Shown piece after piece: positions 16,688 through 25,617 of a stretch of 64,000 nucleotides of DNA. This DNA is from Qipengyuania_B sp965214525 (GTDB lineage Bacteria; Pseudomonadota; Alphaproteobacteria; Sphingomonadales; Sphingomonadaceae), in NCBI GenBank assembly GCA_965214525.1, contig OZ243959.1, forward strand, positions 806,001-870,000, written 5' to 3'. Position numbers and translations under genes: made by a program. Within the stretch, counting starts at the first letter, position 1; the number at the start of each line of letters is the position of its first letter. The notes beneath the pieces were generated by a model, which made no database searches, was not told the origin of the DNA, and saw only the letters and a program-made list of their open reading frames with translations.

Positions 16688-17463
16688 GGCCCCGCCCTGG
16701 CGAACAGCCGGCCAAAATTCGCGCAGGTCTGCTGTGCGAAGCTTGCCAAACTCTCGCCCCGCAAATCCGCGAGGAACGCCGCCGTGTCGCTAATAAATGC
16801 GGGTTCGCATGGCTTCCCTCGGTGCGGCACCGGGGAGAGGAAGGGACTGTCGGTTTCCATCAGGATGCGATCGACCGCCAGATCTTTGGCTACGGTTTGA
16901 AGTTCGGTAGCATTGCTGAAGGTGACGATCCCGGAAAACGAAATAAATAGTCCGAGCTCCAGACATTGCGAAGCGAATTTGGCAGAACCGGTGAAACAAT
17001 GAATGAGCGCGGGGAACGCGCCTTGGCCAAGCTCCTCCCGCAGGATTGCTATCGTATCCGCTTCGGCATCGCGCGTATGGATGATAACCGGGAGCCCTGT
17101 GCGCCTTGCGGCTTCGATGTGCGCGCGAAACATTGCCTGTTGGGTTGGAGCGTTCACCCTGCCGTAATGATAATCAAGTCCGGTTTCACCAAGTCCGATC
17201 ACCCGTTCGTCGCCTGCAGCAAGCGTCAGGGTCTCCGCTGTAACATCCGGATGTTCATGCGCGTAATGCGGATGGATGCCTACACTTGCCCATACGTCGG
17301 GTTCTCGCTGCGCCGTCGCCAGGACATCGCGCCATTCGGTCTGCCTAGTCGATATGTTCAGGAAGCCCGCGACACCCTTTGCGCGAGCCCGCGCCAGGAT
17401 CTCCAACTGTCTGTCGGCCAACCCTTCGTAATTCAAGTGGCAGTGGCTGTCGATCAGCCTCAT
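16684..17463 (-). CDS. tatD: TatD-family metal-dependent hydrolase (DNase)
   Basis: 259 residues, full length. The TIM-barrel metal site is shown by DSHCHLNYEGL at 5-15, GIHPHYAHE, GETGLDYHYG, IHTRDAE, IHCFTGS and METDSPFLSP. The family includes 3'-5' exonucleases for single-stranded DNA and D-aminoacyl-tRNA deacylase-like roles. It overlaps metG by 4 bases (ATGA) and the MBL gene by 4 bases. Confidence 0.95.
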   Translation of the reverse strand: MRLIDSHCHLNYEGLADRQLEILARARAKGVAGFLNISTRQTEWRDVLATAQREPDVWASVGIHPHYAHEHPDVTAETLTLAAGDERVIGLGETGLDYHYGRVNAPTQQAMFRAHIEAARRTGLPVIIHTRDAEADTIAILREELGQGAFPALIHCFTGSAKFASQCLELGLFISFSGIVTFSNATELQTVAKDLAVDRILMETDSPFLSPVPHRGKPCEPAFISDTAAFLADLRGESLASFAQQTCANFGRLFARAGP

Positions 17464-19022
17464 GGTGCCTGTGTCTCCGGCAGTTCCAAGCGCGGAATCA
17501 CGGGTTCGGGCTTGTCGATACGGTGTCCGGTTCGCACAAGCTGCGCGAACCAGCCGTCATCCGTTATCGTTGCGAAAGTCTGGTCTTCCACCTCGACGCC
17601 CAATTGCTTGAAGATGCGCTCGCAAGTTTCCGGAATGACCGGCTGAACCGCGAAGGCGAGATGGCGAATGGCAATGAACAACGTCATCAATACCGCTTGC
17701 ATACGTTCAGGATCGGTCTTCTTGAGGGCCCAGGGAGCCTGTTCATCGATATATTGATTGCAAGCGAAAACCGCTTGCAGCCAAGCTTCTAGCCCAACCG
17801 AGAAATTCAGCGCGGTGAACGCGTCTGGCAAAGCTTTGCTGGTCGAACGGGAGACGAGCGATAGCAGCGTGCGATCGGCTTCGGTCTCCTGATAAGAGCA
17901 AAGCCTGCCCTCCATGTTCTTGTGTACCATCGATAAAGAACGTTGCACAAGATTGCCGAAGCTGTTGGCGAGTTCGGCATTGGTTCGATTGACCAGCGCT
18001 TCGTCGGCATAGGAGCCGTCCTGGCCGAACGACACCTCACGCATGAGGAAATATCGCAAATTGTCGACGCCAAACTGTTGGGCGATGGCAATGGGATCGG
18101 TGACGTTGCCGAGTGTTTTCGATTCTTTCTGACCTCGGTTAAGAATGAAACCGTGACCAAAGATTTGCCTGGGCAGCGGCAAACCTGCGCTCATCAGAAA
18201 GGCGGGCCAGTAAACCGCATGAAAGCGGACGATGTCCTTGCCGACCAGGTGCAGATCGGCAGGCCAGTATCGTCGATAATCGTCCGTCGCTTCGGGGTAA
18301 CCCAGACCCGTCAGGTAGTTTGTCAACGCGTCGACCCAAACGTACATGACGTGCTGATCGCTTCCGGGAACGCGCACGCCCCAGTCGAAGCTGGTTCTGC
18401 TGACTGATAGGTCCCGCAAGCCCCTTGATACGAATGCCAACATCTCGTTACGGCGTCCCGCAGGGGAAACGAAGTCAGGTTGCTCGTCGTAAAGTGTTAA
18501 CAGGCGATCTTGATATCGGGAAAGCCGAAAGAACCAGCTTTCCTCGACGGTCCATTCCACGGGCGTACCTTGCGGCGACAAACGAACGCCTTCGCCATCG
18601 TCCGACAATTCGCTTTCGTCGTAATAGGCTTCGTCCCTGATCGAATACCAACCCTCATAGCGATCGAGATACAGGTCGCTATTGGCCTCCATGGCACGCC
18701 ATAACGCTTGGCTGGCTAAGTGGTGATCATCTTCGACAGTGCGGATGAACCGATCGTAGGAGATGCCGAGAAGATCATCCATGTCCCGGAAATAACCGGC
18801 CATCTCATCAGCCAGTGCACGCGGCGAGCGCCCTTCGCCAGCGGCCTTGCGCGCCATTTTCAAGCCATGCTCGTCGGTCCCGGTTTGAAATCTCACATCG
18901 CGGCCCATCTGCCGCTGGAAGCGAGCGATGACATCGGCCGCAATGGCCTCGTAAGCGTGACCGATATGCGGCCGGCCATTGGGATAGTTGATCGCGGTGG
19001 TGACGTAATACGGCTCAGCCAT
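17460..19022 (-). CDS. metG: Methionyl-tRNA synthetase
   Basis: 520 residues, a class I synthetase without the C-terminal tRNA-binding appendix. The HIGH motif is HIGH in GRPHIGHAYEA near 16-26. The KMSKS equivalent is ESKTLGN. The connective domain reads YSIRDEAYYDESEL, with no zinc cysteines, as in MetRS forms lacking the zinc knuckle. The ATG overlaps the holB stop by 8 bases, and the stop overlaps the tatD start. Confidence 0.97.
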   Translation of the reverse strand: MAEPYYVTTAINYPNGRPHIGHAYEAIAADVIARFQRQMGRDVRFQTGTDEHGLKMARKAAGEGRSPRALADEMAGYFRDMDDLLGISYDRFIRTVEDDHHLASQALWRAMEANSDLYLDRYEGWYSIRDEAYYDESELSDDGEGVRLSPQGTPVEWTVEESWFFRLSRYQDRLLTLYDEQPDFVSPAGRRNEMLAFVSRGLRDLSVSRTSFDWGVRVPGSDQHVMYVWVDALTNYLTGLGYPEATDDYRRYWPADLHLVGKDIVRFHAVYWPAFLMSAGLPLPRQIFGHGFILNRGQKESKTLGNVTDPIAIAQQFGVDNLRYFLMREVSFGQDGSYADEALVNRTNAELANSFGNLVQRSLSMVHKNMEGRLCSYQETEADRTLLSLVSRSTSKALPDAFTALNFSVGLEAWLQAVFACNQYIDEQAPWALKKTDPERMQAVLMTLFIAIRHLAFAVQPVIPETCERIFKQLGVEVEDQTFATITDDGWFAQLVRTGHRIDKPEPVIPRLELPETQAP

Positions 19023-19977
19023 GAGCGAGCTTCCTATCGGGCGCGACGGATCCGAGCAAGTTGGCCAGATGCATGATCACAAACCCGTTATCGTAATTGT
19101 ACGTGTCATGTTTCTGCACCAACTGCACGAGTTCGTGGTGAACGGCCAACAGGCGATCGAAGTAAGGCGGGCTTTGCGCAAGCGCGTAAAACCCCACGAT
19201 CCGAGAGGCTAGTTCGATGATCGCCCTTATCCGGTCACGCCCTGCCTGTGCGCCAATACATTGGACGAGGTCTCCGCCTTCGCGCCCGATAGGATCGCCG
19301 TGATCGAGCATCGTCTCGATCGCCTGGCCGACCGGCGCAAGCTGCAGTTCCAGAAACTGGCGGGCATAGCCGCGCGAACCGTTCGCCCATTTGACAGCTG
19401 CTGCGATATCATCGGGCGGTGCGTCCGGCTGTTCCAACGCCAATGCACGCAATATGGTTTTGTCCGTCTCTGGCAAGAAGCGAAGCTGTCGGCATCGGGA
19501 AAGAATTGTTGGAAGCAGGCGGGCCGGATGGTGCGAAACGAGAAGGAAGAAGGTGCCGCTGGGCGGCTCCTCCAAGCTTTTCAAAAGCGCATTGGAGGCG
19601 GAGCGCTCCAGTTCGTCGGCCGGATCGATAATGATGGCCCGGCGAGCGCCGGTCGTCGGTCGGGTCGTCAGCCGACGCTGCATTGTGCGGATCTGCGCAA
19701 TCGTGATGTTTCGCTTACGCTCGAATGGTTCGCCCGCCTCTTGCTTTTTCGCTTCCTTCTCGTCCTTGGGAAGGGCTCTGATACGCAAGATGTCGGGATT
19801 GTTGCGAAGATCGACGTCGCTCGTACCCTTGAGAAGACCAATAGCGGCCTCGTCAGCGAATGCTGACTTACCCAAACCGCGGCCGCCTGCCAACAGCCAG
19901 GCATGATGCAAGCGTTCGCCAGAGCTGGCGGCCTGCCACTGCTGCCTGATATTGTCATCGACCACCCGCTCGATCAT
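19015..19977 (-). CDS. holB: DNA polymerase III delta-prime subunit
   Basis: 320 residues from the ATG at 19977, which forms an ATGA overlap with the tmk stop; a GTG at 19986 is also in frame. It is a clamp-loader AAA+ subunit: LHHAWLLAGGRGLGKSAFAD contains the P-loop, RRAIIIDPADELERSASNALLKSLEEPP is a DnaX/HolB-type sequence, and ILSRCRQL contains the SRC motif. The tmk-holB-metG-tatD order is conserved in many bacteria. Confidence 0.95.
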   Translation of the reverse strand: MIERVVDDNIRQQWQAASSGERLHHAWLLAGGRGLGKSAFADEAAIGLLKGTSDVDLRNNPDILRIRALPKDEKEAKKQEAGEPFERKRNITIAQIRTMQRRLTTRPTTGARRAIIIDPADELERSASNALLKSLEEPPSGTFFLLVSHHPARLLPTILSRCRQLRFLPETDKTILRALALEQPDAPPDDIAAAVKWANGSRGYARQFLELQLAPVGQAIETMLDHGDPIGREGGDLVQCIGAQAGRDRIRAIIELASRIVGFYALAQSPPYFDRLLAVHHELVQLVQKHDTYNYDNGFVIMHLANLLGSVAPDRKLAHG

Positions 19978-20606
19978 CGCGCGCACAGCCGATCATCGAT
20001 AGTATGAATTATCTGCGCTTGGACGGTTGGTTGAGGTGCCGTCCCATCGATGACGACGATTGACCCATCGTCGACAGCGAAGTCTCGAAAAGCCTGCCTT
20101 ACCTTCGCATGATAGCTGGCGTCACGCGAACCAATGGCATCCGCGGTTGCGCCGTCTCGTTGGCTTTGCCGGAAGATCGAGGTCCGCTCGTCGACGTCAA
20201 GCACGATCGTGACATCGGGACGCAGTCCGCCGGACCCGATCCGATGCAATTCTTGGACGCAAAGGTCTCCTAGAAGGCGCGCAACTCCTTGATAAGCTCG
20301 TGAAGAATCAAGGAAACGGTCGGTCACGACCCAATGGCCTTCATCTAGCGCCGGTCGTATTACCTTTTCGACGTGATCCGCGCGGGCCGCTGCGAATAGC
20401 AATGCTTCTGCTTGCGGGTTCCATCTATCAAAGGATTGTTGCAGGAGAAGCTCTCGAATGGCTTCGGCACCGGGCGTACCGCCAGGTTCGCGCGTAAGCA
20501 CGACGTTGAGGCCGCGATCGGTCAAACTGGCGTGCAGCAACCGGGCTTGCGTCGATTTGCCGCTGCCCTCCCCGCCTTCCAACGCAATGAGACGCCCGCG
20601 CTTCAA
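19974..20606 (-). CDS. tmk: Thymidylate kinase
   Basis: 210 residues. The P-loop EGGEGSGKST is near 11-20, and the DR(Y/F) motif appears as TDRFLDSSRAYQG. The lid is around SQRDGATADAIGSRDASYH. It converts dTMP to dTDP. The start is a TTG at 20606 whose last bases overlap the dac TGA (TTGA); no ATG lies near, and the family homology starts right here. Confidence 0.96.
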   Translation of the reverse strand: MKRGRLIALEGGEGSGKSTQARLLHASLTDRGLNVVLTREPGGTPGAEAIRELLLQQSFDRWNPQAEALLFAAARADHVEKVIRPALDEGHWVVTDRFLDSSRAYQGVARLLGDLCVQELHRIGSGGLRPDVTIVLDVDERTSIFRQSQRDGATADAIGSRDASYHAKVRQAFRDFAVDDGSIVVIDGTAPQPTVQAQIIHTIDDRLCAR

Positions 20607-21772
20607 GAGAACCAGCCGATTATCCCGTTCGCAATGCGTTCCAGAGGACCGGCACGGTCGACCGCCGCCGCGGCGACCAGCGGTACGGAGTGGCTTGCGG
20701 ACCCGTCCATGCGAATATCAAGCCACGCAATCCGCTCGCCCGCCTGAACAGGCGCCCGCAGAGGGCCGTCGTAACGGATCGACAAGGTAATGGCAGGCTG
20801 TGTCCCCGTCCTGCTCGTAACCGCGATCGGTTGCCTCGATACGAGGGCAACAGTTCTGCTCGACCCGTTCTGCAGATCGGCGAAGGCGACTGGTTCATTC
20901 GCCGCGAACAGCCTCCGGCCCCTGAAATTTGCAAATCCCCATTCCAGTAGGTCTATGGCCGCCCGGTTGCGTTGACGGGCGGTGTCGCTCGTGGCGACCA
21001 CCATGATCAACCGCCGGTTGCCGCGCTTGGCCGACCCGAGAAAGCCGTAGCCAGCCTGGTTCGTGAACCCGGTCTTCAGGCCGTCCGCGCCGGGAACCTT
21101 ACCCGAAATCGGATCATGATTGTATTGGGTGATCCCGTTATAGGAGAAGGATTGGTTTCCGAAAAAGTGCTCGTACCATGCGGGGTGACCAGTGATGAGC
21201 GCTTCTGCCAAAAGCGCAAGATCGCTCGCAGTCGTGTAGGTCTGTCCTTCGTCGGGCCATCCATTGGGCGTTCCGAAGTGGCTGTCGCGCATCCCGATTG
21301 AACGTGCCGTTCGGTTCATCATATCAAGCCACTGACCGACCGATCCCGCCGTACCTTCGGCCAGCACCACCGAGGCATCGTTTCCCGAAACGGTTGTGAT
21401 CCCGTGCAGCAATTGATCGACGGTCAGCCGCGCATCGTTGGGGAGATACATGGTCGATCCCACGCCGCTCCACTCTCGAAACGTGTCGGGCCTGATCTGG
21501 ATCACGCGATCCAGCTTCAACTTGCCTGCCTTCAGATTTTCGAACGCGACGTAGGTCGTCATTACTTTCGTAATGGATGCAGGCGCGAACCGCCGGTTCA
21601 CATTGCGGGCAAACAGCGTTTGCCCGCTCGTCATGTCCAGCAAAAGCGCGATTGGGGCGTCGTCTTGACTTGGTATTGCCCCACCCGGTGCCGCCGCCTG
21701 AGCCGTAGCGGTTCCAGCCAACCCGGCCAAAAGCGTAGCCGCCAAGCTCCATCGCAAAAGATGAGTAACCAT
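20603..21772 (-). CDS. dac: D-alanyl-D-alanine carboxypeptidase (PBP5/6 family)
   Basis: 389 residues. A signal peptide (about 1-27) is followed by a class A-type carboxypeptidase: catalytic Ser66 in SITK (66-69), SGN at 129-131 and KTG in DGLKTGFTN. A PBP5 C-terminal beta domain follows. It trims the terminal D-Ala from peptidoglycan pentapeptides in the periplasm. The C-terminus ends in a short amphipathic segment (IANGIIGWFS), as in membrane-anchored PBP5. It leads the overlapping run into tmk and is preceded 58 bases away by a lytic transglycosylase on the same strand. Confidence 0.95.
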   Translation of the reverse strand: MVTHLLRWSLAATLLAGLAGTATAQAAAPGGAIPSQDDAPIALLLDMTSGQTLFARNVNRRFAPASITKVMTTYVAFENLKAGKLKLDRVIQIRPDTFREWSGVGSTMYLPNDARLTVDQLLHGITTVSGNDASVVLAEGTAGSVGQWLDMMNRTARSIGMRDSHFGTPNGWPDEGQTYTTASDLALLAEALITGHPAWYEHFFGNQSFSYNGITQYNHDPISGKVPGADGLKTGFTNQAGYGFLGSAKRGNRRLIMVVATSDTARQRNRAAIDLLEWGFANFRGRRLFAANEPVAFADLQNGSSRTVALVSRQPIAVTSRTGTQPAITLSIRYDGPLRAPVQAGERIAWLDIRMDGSASHSVPLVAAAAVDRAGPLERIANGIIGWFS

Positions 21773-21830
21773 GAGGCGCCTCTACAAAGTTTGACGGCCA
21801 GACCGATCGTGCTGCGGTTCGACGAACGCC

Positions 21831-22865
21831 TTACCGCCGGATCTCGTCGGCAAGCACGCCTACGCTCATCGCATAATAGTTCGAACAATTGTATTCCAGA
21901 ATTGCCCGATAGTTTCCAGTAAGCAGATACGCAGGAGTGCCTTCGCCGTCCGGTTGAAACAGGCTCGCCAAGACATCGTTGGCGATAGCCTGATGCGGCT
22001 GGACGCCCAGCGTTCGCCATTCACTCACCGTCTTCCAAGCACTATGCCGTTCATGCACACGGGGGCATACGGGCGAAACCATTTTCGTATCAAGGCGAGC
22101 GGCGCCAAACCCATTGGGCAGGGACGCACGAACGCCCCATGGTACGCCAGCTTTCCAACCTGCATCATGCAGATAATTGGCAATGGATGACAGCGTATCC
22201 GCCCGATTGGAAAACAGGTCCGCCCGGCCATCGCCATCTCCATCGGTCGCGAGCCTCAAATAGACGCTCGGCAAGAATTGCGGATAGCCAAAGGCACCCG
22301 CCCAACTACCCTGCAATTGCTCTCGCGAATACCCTTTGTCGGCGATCTTGAGGACCGCGATAAACTCGTTTTCAAACAGTTCGCGCCGACGTCCTTCCCA
22401 TGCGAGCGTGGCCAACGCACGCGCGAGATCGAACCCGCCGGTAACCTTACCATAAGCTGTCTCATGCCCGAAGATCGCTATAAGTATTTCCGCCGGGACG
22501 CCATATTGCCGTTCGAGTTCTGCATGCCGGGTGATCGTAGCGCGGTATACATCGCGACCGCCGGAAATGCGTGCCCTGTCGACATGCTGATCGAGATAAC
22601 TGCTCACGCGCGGGTACACGCCAGGACGGCTGGGCGCGCCGGGTTGCGCCTGGTCCAGTTCGATTACCCGCATATTGGGCGTCAGCCCCGTCGTCATTCG
22701 GGAGATGGTTGCTTCACTGACCCCTTGCGCCCGCGCCTTGGCAGTAGCCAATTGCAGATAGGCGTCGAAACTCATGTCTTGGGCACGCGCGGCAGGCACG
22801 CATCCTGCCAAGCCGATTACCAAAGCGATAGCTGTCAATGTCGGGAATTTCATAGCCACATTCAT
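21831..22865 (-). CDS. Lytic murein transglycosylase, MltB-like
   Basis: 344 residues. The N-terminus is a lipoprotein-type signal (IGLAGCVPA, lipobox LAGC). The SLT_2 domain is clear: IAIFGHETAYGKVTGG contains the catalytic Glu, and GSWAGAFGYPQFLPS and DGDGRADLFS follow. The enzyme cleaves glycan strands to give 1,6-anhydroMurNAc ends. The putative peptidoglycan-binding domain common after SLT_2 is not obvious; the protein ends soon after LTGNYRAILEYNCSNYYAMS, which is the typical end of MltB. ATGs at 22865 and 22853 are both possible. Confidence 0.92.
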   Translation of the reverse strand: MNVAMKFPTLTAIALVIGLAGCVPAARAQDMSFDAYLQLATAKARAQGVSEATISRMTTGLTPNMRVIELDQAQPGAPSRPGVYPRVSSYLDQHVDRARISGGRDVYRATITRHAELERQYGVPAEILIAIFGHETAYGKVTGGFDLARALATLAWEGRRRELFENEFIAVLKIADKGYSREQLQGSWAGAFGYPQFLPSVYLRLATDGDGDGRADLFSNRADTLSSIANYLHDAGWKAGVPWGVRASLPNGFGAARLDTKMVSPVCPRVHERHSAWKTVSEWRTLGVQPHQAIANDVLASLFQPDGEGTPAYLLTGNYRAILEYNCSNYYAMSVGVLADEIRR

Positions 22866-22972
22866 TGGCAGATTTGCTGCCTACTGCAAGTCACCGCCAC
22901 AACAATTTATTGGCGTTGCTGCAAAAGTGCGCGTGACAACAAAACCGTTAAGCATTAACCGCGCTTCGTAGC

Positions 22973-23062
22973 GGACAGGTGGCAGAGTGGTCGAATGCAG
23001 CGGTCTTGAAAACCGCCGAAGGTGCGAGCCTTCCGTGGGTTCGAATCCCACCCTGTCCGCCA
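22973..23062 (+). tRNA. tRNA-Ser (anticodon UGA)
   Basis: 90 bases including an encoded CCA. The acceptor stem pairs 22973-22979 (GGACAGG) with 23052-23058 (CCTGTCC), followed by G and CCA. The anticodon stem GCGGT/ACCGC frames the loop CTTGAAA with TGA at 23007-23009. The T-arm is GTGGGTTCGAATCCCAC. The long variable arm is typical of tRNA-Ser. It reads UCA and UCG codons. Confidence 0.97.
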
Positions 23063-23070
23063 ACCGGCCC

Positions 23071-23253
23071 TCAGCGTTTCTTCTTGTCCTTCTGGACCAG
23101 GCTTTGCGCTGCGCGCTCTTCCGCAGGATAATCCTCGGCATCTACCGATGATTGATGCTTCAGTGCGATGTGATCTTCGGTGATCCCGCCATCGCGATGC
23201 GCTTCGCTCTCATCGCGCGGCCCCTGCGGATCGTCGGAAATCTCGTATTCCAT
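23071..23253 (-). CDS. Small highly charged protein, function unknown
   Basis: 60 residues from the ATG at 23253, which has AAGGAG eight bases upstream; an in-frame start at 23292 lacks this. The product is very hydrophilic and acidic with a basic tail: MEYEISDDPQGPRDESE at the front and QKDKKKR at the end. It is probably soluble and partly disordered. No domain is recognised. Its stop lies 8 bases from the tRNA-Ser 3' end on the opposite strand. Confidence 0.6.
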   Translation of the reverse strand: MEYEISDDPQGPRDESEAHRDGGITEDHIALKHQSSVDAEDYPAEERAAQSLVQKDKKKR

Positions 23254-23326
23254 ATTTTTTGCTCCTTGCAGCGTTAACGCGTGATCGGTCATGCAGTTGC
23301 ATTACGATGCGACGAACTGCGCGAGA

Positions 23327-24739
23327 TTAGATATGGAGCGCTTGGCCGAAGGCGTCGAGCACGCTTTCATGCATCATTTCCGACAGGGTCGGATGGGGAA
23401 ACACGGTCTGCTTGAGTTCGGCTTCGGTCGTCTCCAGCACCTTGCCGACAGTATATCCCTGGATCAATTCAGTCACTTCGGCGCCGATCATATGGGCACC
23501 CAGCAATTCGCCCGTTTTCGCATCGAACACGGTCTTGATGAAGCCTTCCGCCGCGCCCAGCGCGATGGCCTTGCCATTGCCGATGAAAGGGAAATTGCCG
23601 ATCTTCACTTCATGCCCAGCGTTCTTGGCAGCGCGCTCCGTGAAGCCGACGCTTGCGACCTGGGGATGGCAGTAGGTGCAGCCCGGAATATTTCTCCGAT
23701 CGAGCGGATGGGGACTGGCGTCTGCATTGCCCAGTTCCAGCGCAATTGCTTCTGCGCTCGTCACGCCCTCGTGGCTTGCCTTATGTGCCAGCCACGGGCC
23801 GGGCACGCAGTCGCCGATAGCCCACAGGCCCTTCGTTTTCGTTCGGCCGTAATCGTCGACCTGGATGAAGCCCTTGTCCATCTCCGCATGATTCTCGAGC
23901 CCGATATCCTCGGTGTTGGGAACGATGCCGATTGCAACGATGACATGGCTGAACTCACCTGAGGTAACCTTGCCGTCCTTGTCCTTGATCTCTGCGGTGA
24001 TGCCTTTGTCGGACACCGCGATATCTTCGACACTGGCAGAGGTCTGTATCGCAATTCCTTGTTTGCTGAGCGATTTATGCAGGAACGCCGACACCTCGTG
24101 GTCCTCGACCGGCACAATGCTGTCCAGCATCTCCACGACCGTGACTTCGGCGCCCATATCGTTGTAGAAGCTGGCGAACTCGATACCGATTGCACCCGAT
24201 CCGATGACCAGCAACTTCGTTGGCAGTTCCGGTGGCGTCATGGCCGTGCGATAGGTCCAAATGCGCTTTCCATCGGCTTGTGCGAAGGGCAGGTCGCGCG
24301 CGCGCGCACCAGTCGCCACTATGAGGTGCTTGCCCTCCAAGCTCTTTTCCGTATTCTCACCCTTCACCGTCAGCGATGTCGGTCCGGTCAGCCGCCCCTC
24401 TCCCATATGCACGGTGATCTTGTTCTTCTTCATAAGATGCGCGATGCCTTGATTGAGTTGCTTCGCGACACCCCGGCTGCGCTTCACCACGGCATCCAGA
24501 TTGGCCTCGATTTCGCCTGTGACCTTCAGCCCGTAATTTGTAGCATGCTTCATGTGGTGCAGTATCTCGGCAGAACGGAGCAGAGCCTTTGTCGGGATAC
24601 ATCCCCAATTGAGGCAAATTCCGCCAAGCAGTTCGCGTTCCACGATGGCGACTTTCAAACCAAGCTGCGCGGCGCGAATGGCGGCAACATAGCCGCCCGG
24701 GCCGCTGCCCAGCACGATGAGATCGTATTTCTCGGCCAT
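23327..24739 (-). CDS. lpd: Dihydrolipoyl dehydrogenase (E3)
   Basis: 470 residues. FAD binding is shown by VLGSGPGGYVAA at 9-20. The redox disulfide is C42/C47 (GGICLNWGCIPTK). NAD binding is at VIGSGAIGIEFASF, and the C-terminal His-Pro is in FPHPTLSEMMHE. It reoxidises the dihydrolipoyl arm of PDH and similar complexes. It lies in the same orientation downstream of pdhC and the thioesterase, so it probably serves the PDH complex. Confidence 0.97.
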   Translation of the reverse strand: MAEKYDLIVLGSGPGGYVAAIRAAQLGLKVAIVERELLGGICLNWGCIPTKALLRSAEILHHMKHATNYGLKVTGEIEANLDAVVKRSRGVAKQLNQGIAHLMKKNKITVHMGEGRLTGPTSLTVKGENTEKSLEGKHLIVATGARARDLPFAQADGKRIWTYRTAMTPPELPTKLLVIGSGAIGIEFASFYNDMGAEVTVVEMLDSIVPVEDHEVSAFLHKSLSKQGIAIQTSASVEDIAVSDKGITAEIKDKDGKVTSGEFSHVIVAIGIVPNTEDIGLENHAEMDKGFIQVDDYGRTKTKGLWAIGDCVPGPWLAHKASHEGVTSAEAIALELGNADASPHPLDRRNIPGCTYCHPQVASVGFTERAAKNAGHEVKIGNFPFIGNGKAIALGAAEGFIKTVFDAKTGELLGAHMIGAEVTELIQGYTVGKVLETTEAELKQTVFPHPTLSEMMHESVLDAFGQALHI

Positions 24740-24821
24740 TTGTTATCCTGTTCGTCAGTTCAAACGTATACGATGTCTTCGCGACGGTTCGCGTGTGGAC
24801 AAGCGATGCTGGCGAACGGCA

Positions 24822-25226
24822 TCAAACATCGTTCCCGCTTTGCAGCGCCGTCTGGTTCGCCATGCGAACGTGCCGCGGGCGGTCGTCATCGCCCAGCAGG
24901 ACGAATTTGAACGTGCCGCTGGCGACCTTGGTGGTAGCTTCCCCGTTCCGCTCTCGCGCGATCGCTTCAGCGGCGATGGTAAGCGAGGTAGTGCCGGTCG
25001 CCGCGATGTCGCAATAGACGCTTAACTCGTCACCCACCGCCATCGCGCCGGGGAAAGCGAAATCGGTGGCGGAGACGACCACTGCCTTGCCCTGCCCTTC
25101 CCTGCTGGCGAGCGCCCCCGCACCAAGCGCCATATGGCTCATCAGCCACCCGCCGAATATACCGCCATAGGGGTTGGTGTCCGATGGCATGGCGGTGACG
25201 CGGATGAGGGGGTGGCGGTCAGTCAT
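24822..25226 (-). CDS. Hotdog-fold acyl-CoA thioesterase (YciA-like)
   Basis: 134 residues. The N-terminus RVTAMPSDTNPYGGIFGGWLMSHM matches the YciA/acyl-CoA hydrolase family, in which the Asp-Thr-Asn-x-x-Gly-x-IFGGW motif forms the active site. It probably hydrolyses acyl-CoA thioesters; chain-length preference is unknown. Its ATG at 25226 lies inside the last codons of the upstream membrane gene (8-base overlap). Its position between the PDH E2 and E3 genes suggests a link with acetyl-CoA metabolism. Confidence 0.88.
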   Translation of the reverse strand: MTDRHPLIRVTAMPSDTNPYGGIFGGWLMSHMALGAGALASREGQGKAVVVSATDFAFPGAMAVGDELSVYCDIAATGTTSLTIAAEAIARERNGEATTKVASGTFKFVLLGDDDRPRHVRMANQTALQSGNDV

Positions 25227-25617
25227 TTAAATCTGCTCGGTAAGGAACAACAATTTTTCGCCAACCGAGAACACCAAATACGTTAGCTGCGAGAATGATA
25301 GGGACGCCAAAAAAGAAGACTCCAAACCATCCTGACCATAGACCCAGGAAAGTCGCCAAAATGACTGCCATTCCGTTCGCAATAAGCATTAGATCACTAA
25401 AATCGAACTCAGGATCTCGACGAATGATATGGAAAACGAGCAACGAGATTGGCAATCCGAGCAGTAGCGAACAACCTATTCCAAATACTAGAAAGCGAAG
25501 TGCGGCATAAAGTATTAGGGAACTTTCCATCCCATAACTAAACAGGATTGCAAAAGGCAGCGCCGCTAAAACGCCAGCGATCAGCGAGACGTATATGGCT
25601 TTGGCAAGGATTGGCAT
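25219..25617 (-). CDS. AT-rich four-helix membrane protein, function unknown
   Basis: 132 residues from the ATG at 25617, which overlaps the pdhC stop as TGATG. About four hydrophobic segments are visible at 5-25, 28-54, 66-88 and 90-115, and the C-terminus is hydrophilic (WRKIVVPYRADLND). By count 25261-25560 is about 45% G+C, against 70% for the neighbouring 60 bases 25081-25140. The gene is therefore compositionally foreign although both ends overlap its neighbours. No family is recognised. Confidence 0.75.
   Translation of the reverse strand: MPILAKAIYVSLIAGVLAALPFAILFSYGMESSLILYAALRFLVFGIGCSLLLGLPISLLVFHIIRRDPEFDFSDLMLIANGMAVILATFLGLWSGWFGVFFFGVPIILAANVFGVLGWRKIVVPYRADLND

Noticed and set aside
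24059..24910. A 283-codon frame on the plus strand opposite lpd
   Set aside because: It lies wholly antisense to lpd and its upstream region and shows no recognisable family; treated as a shadow.
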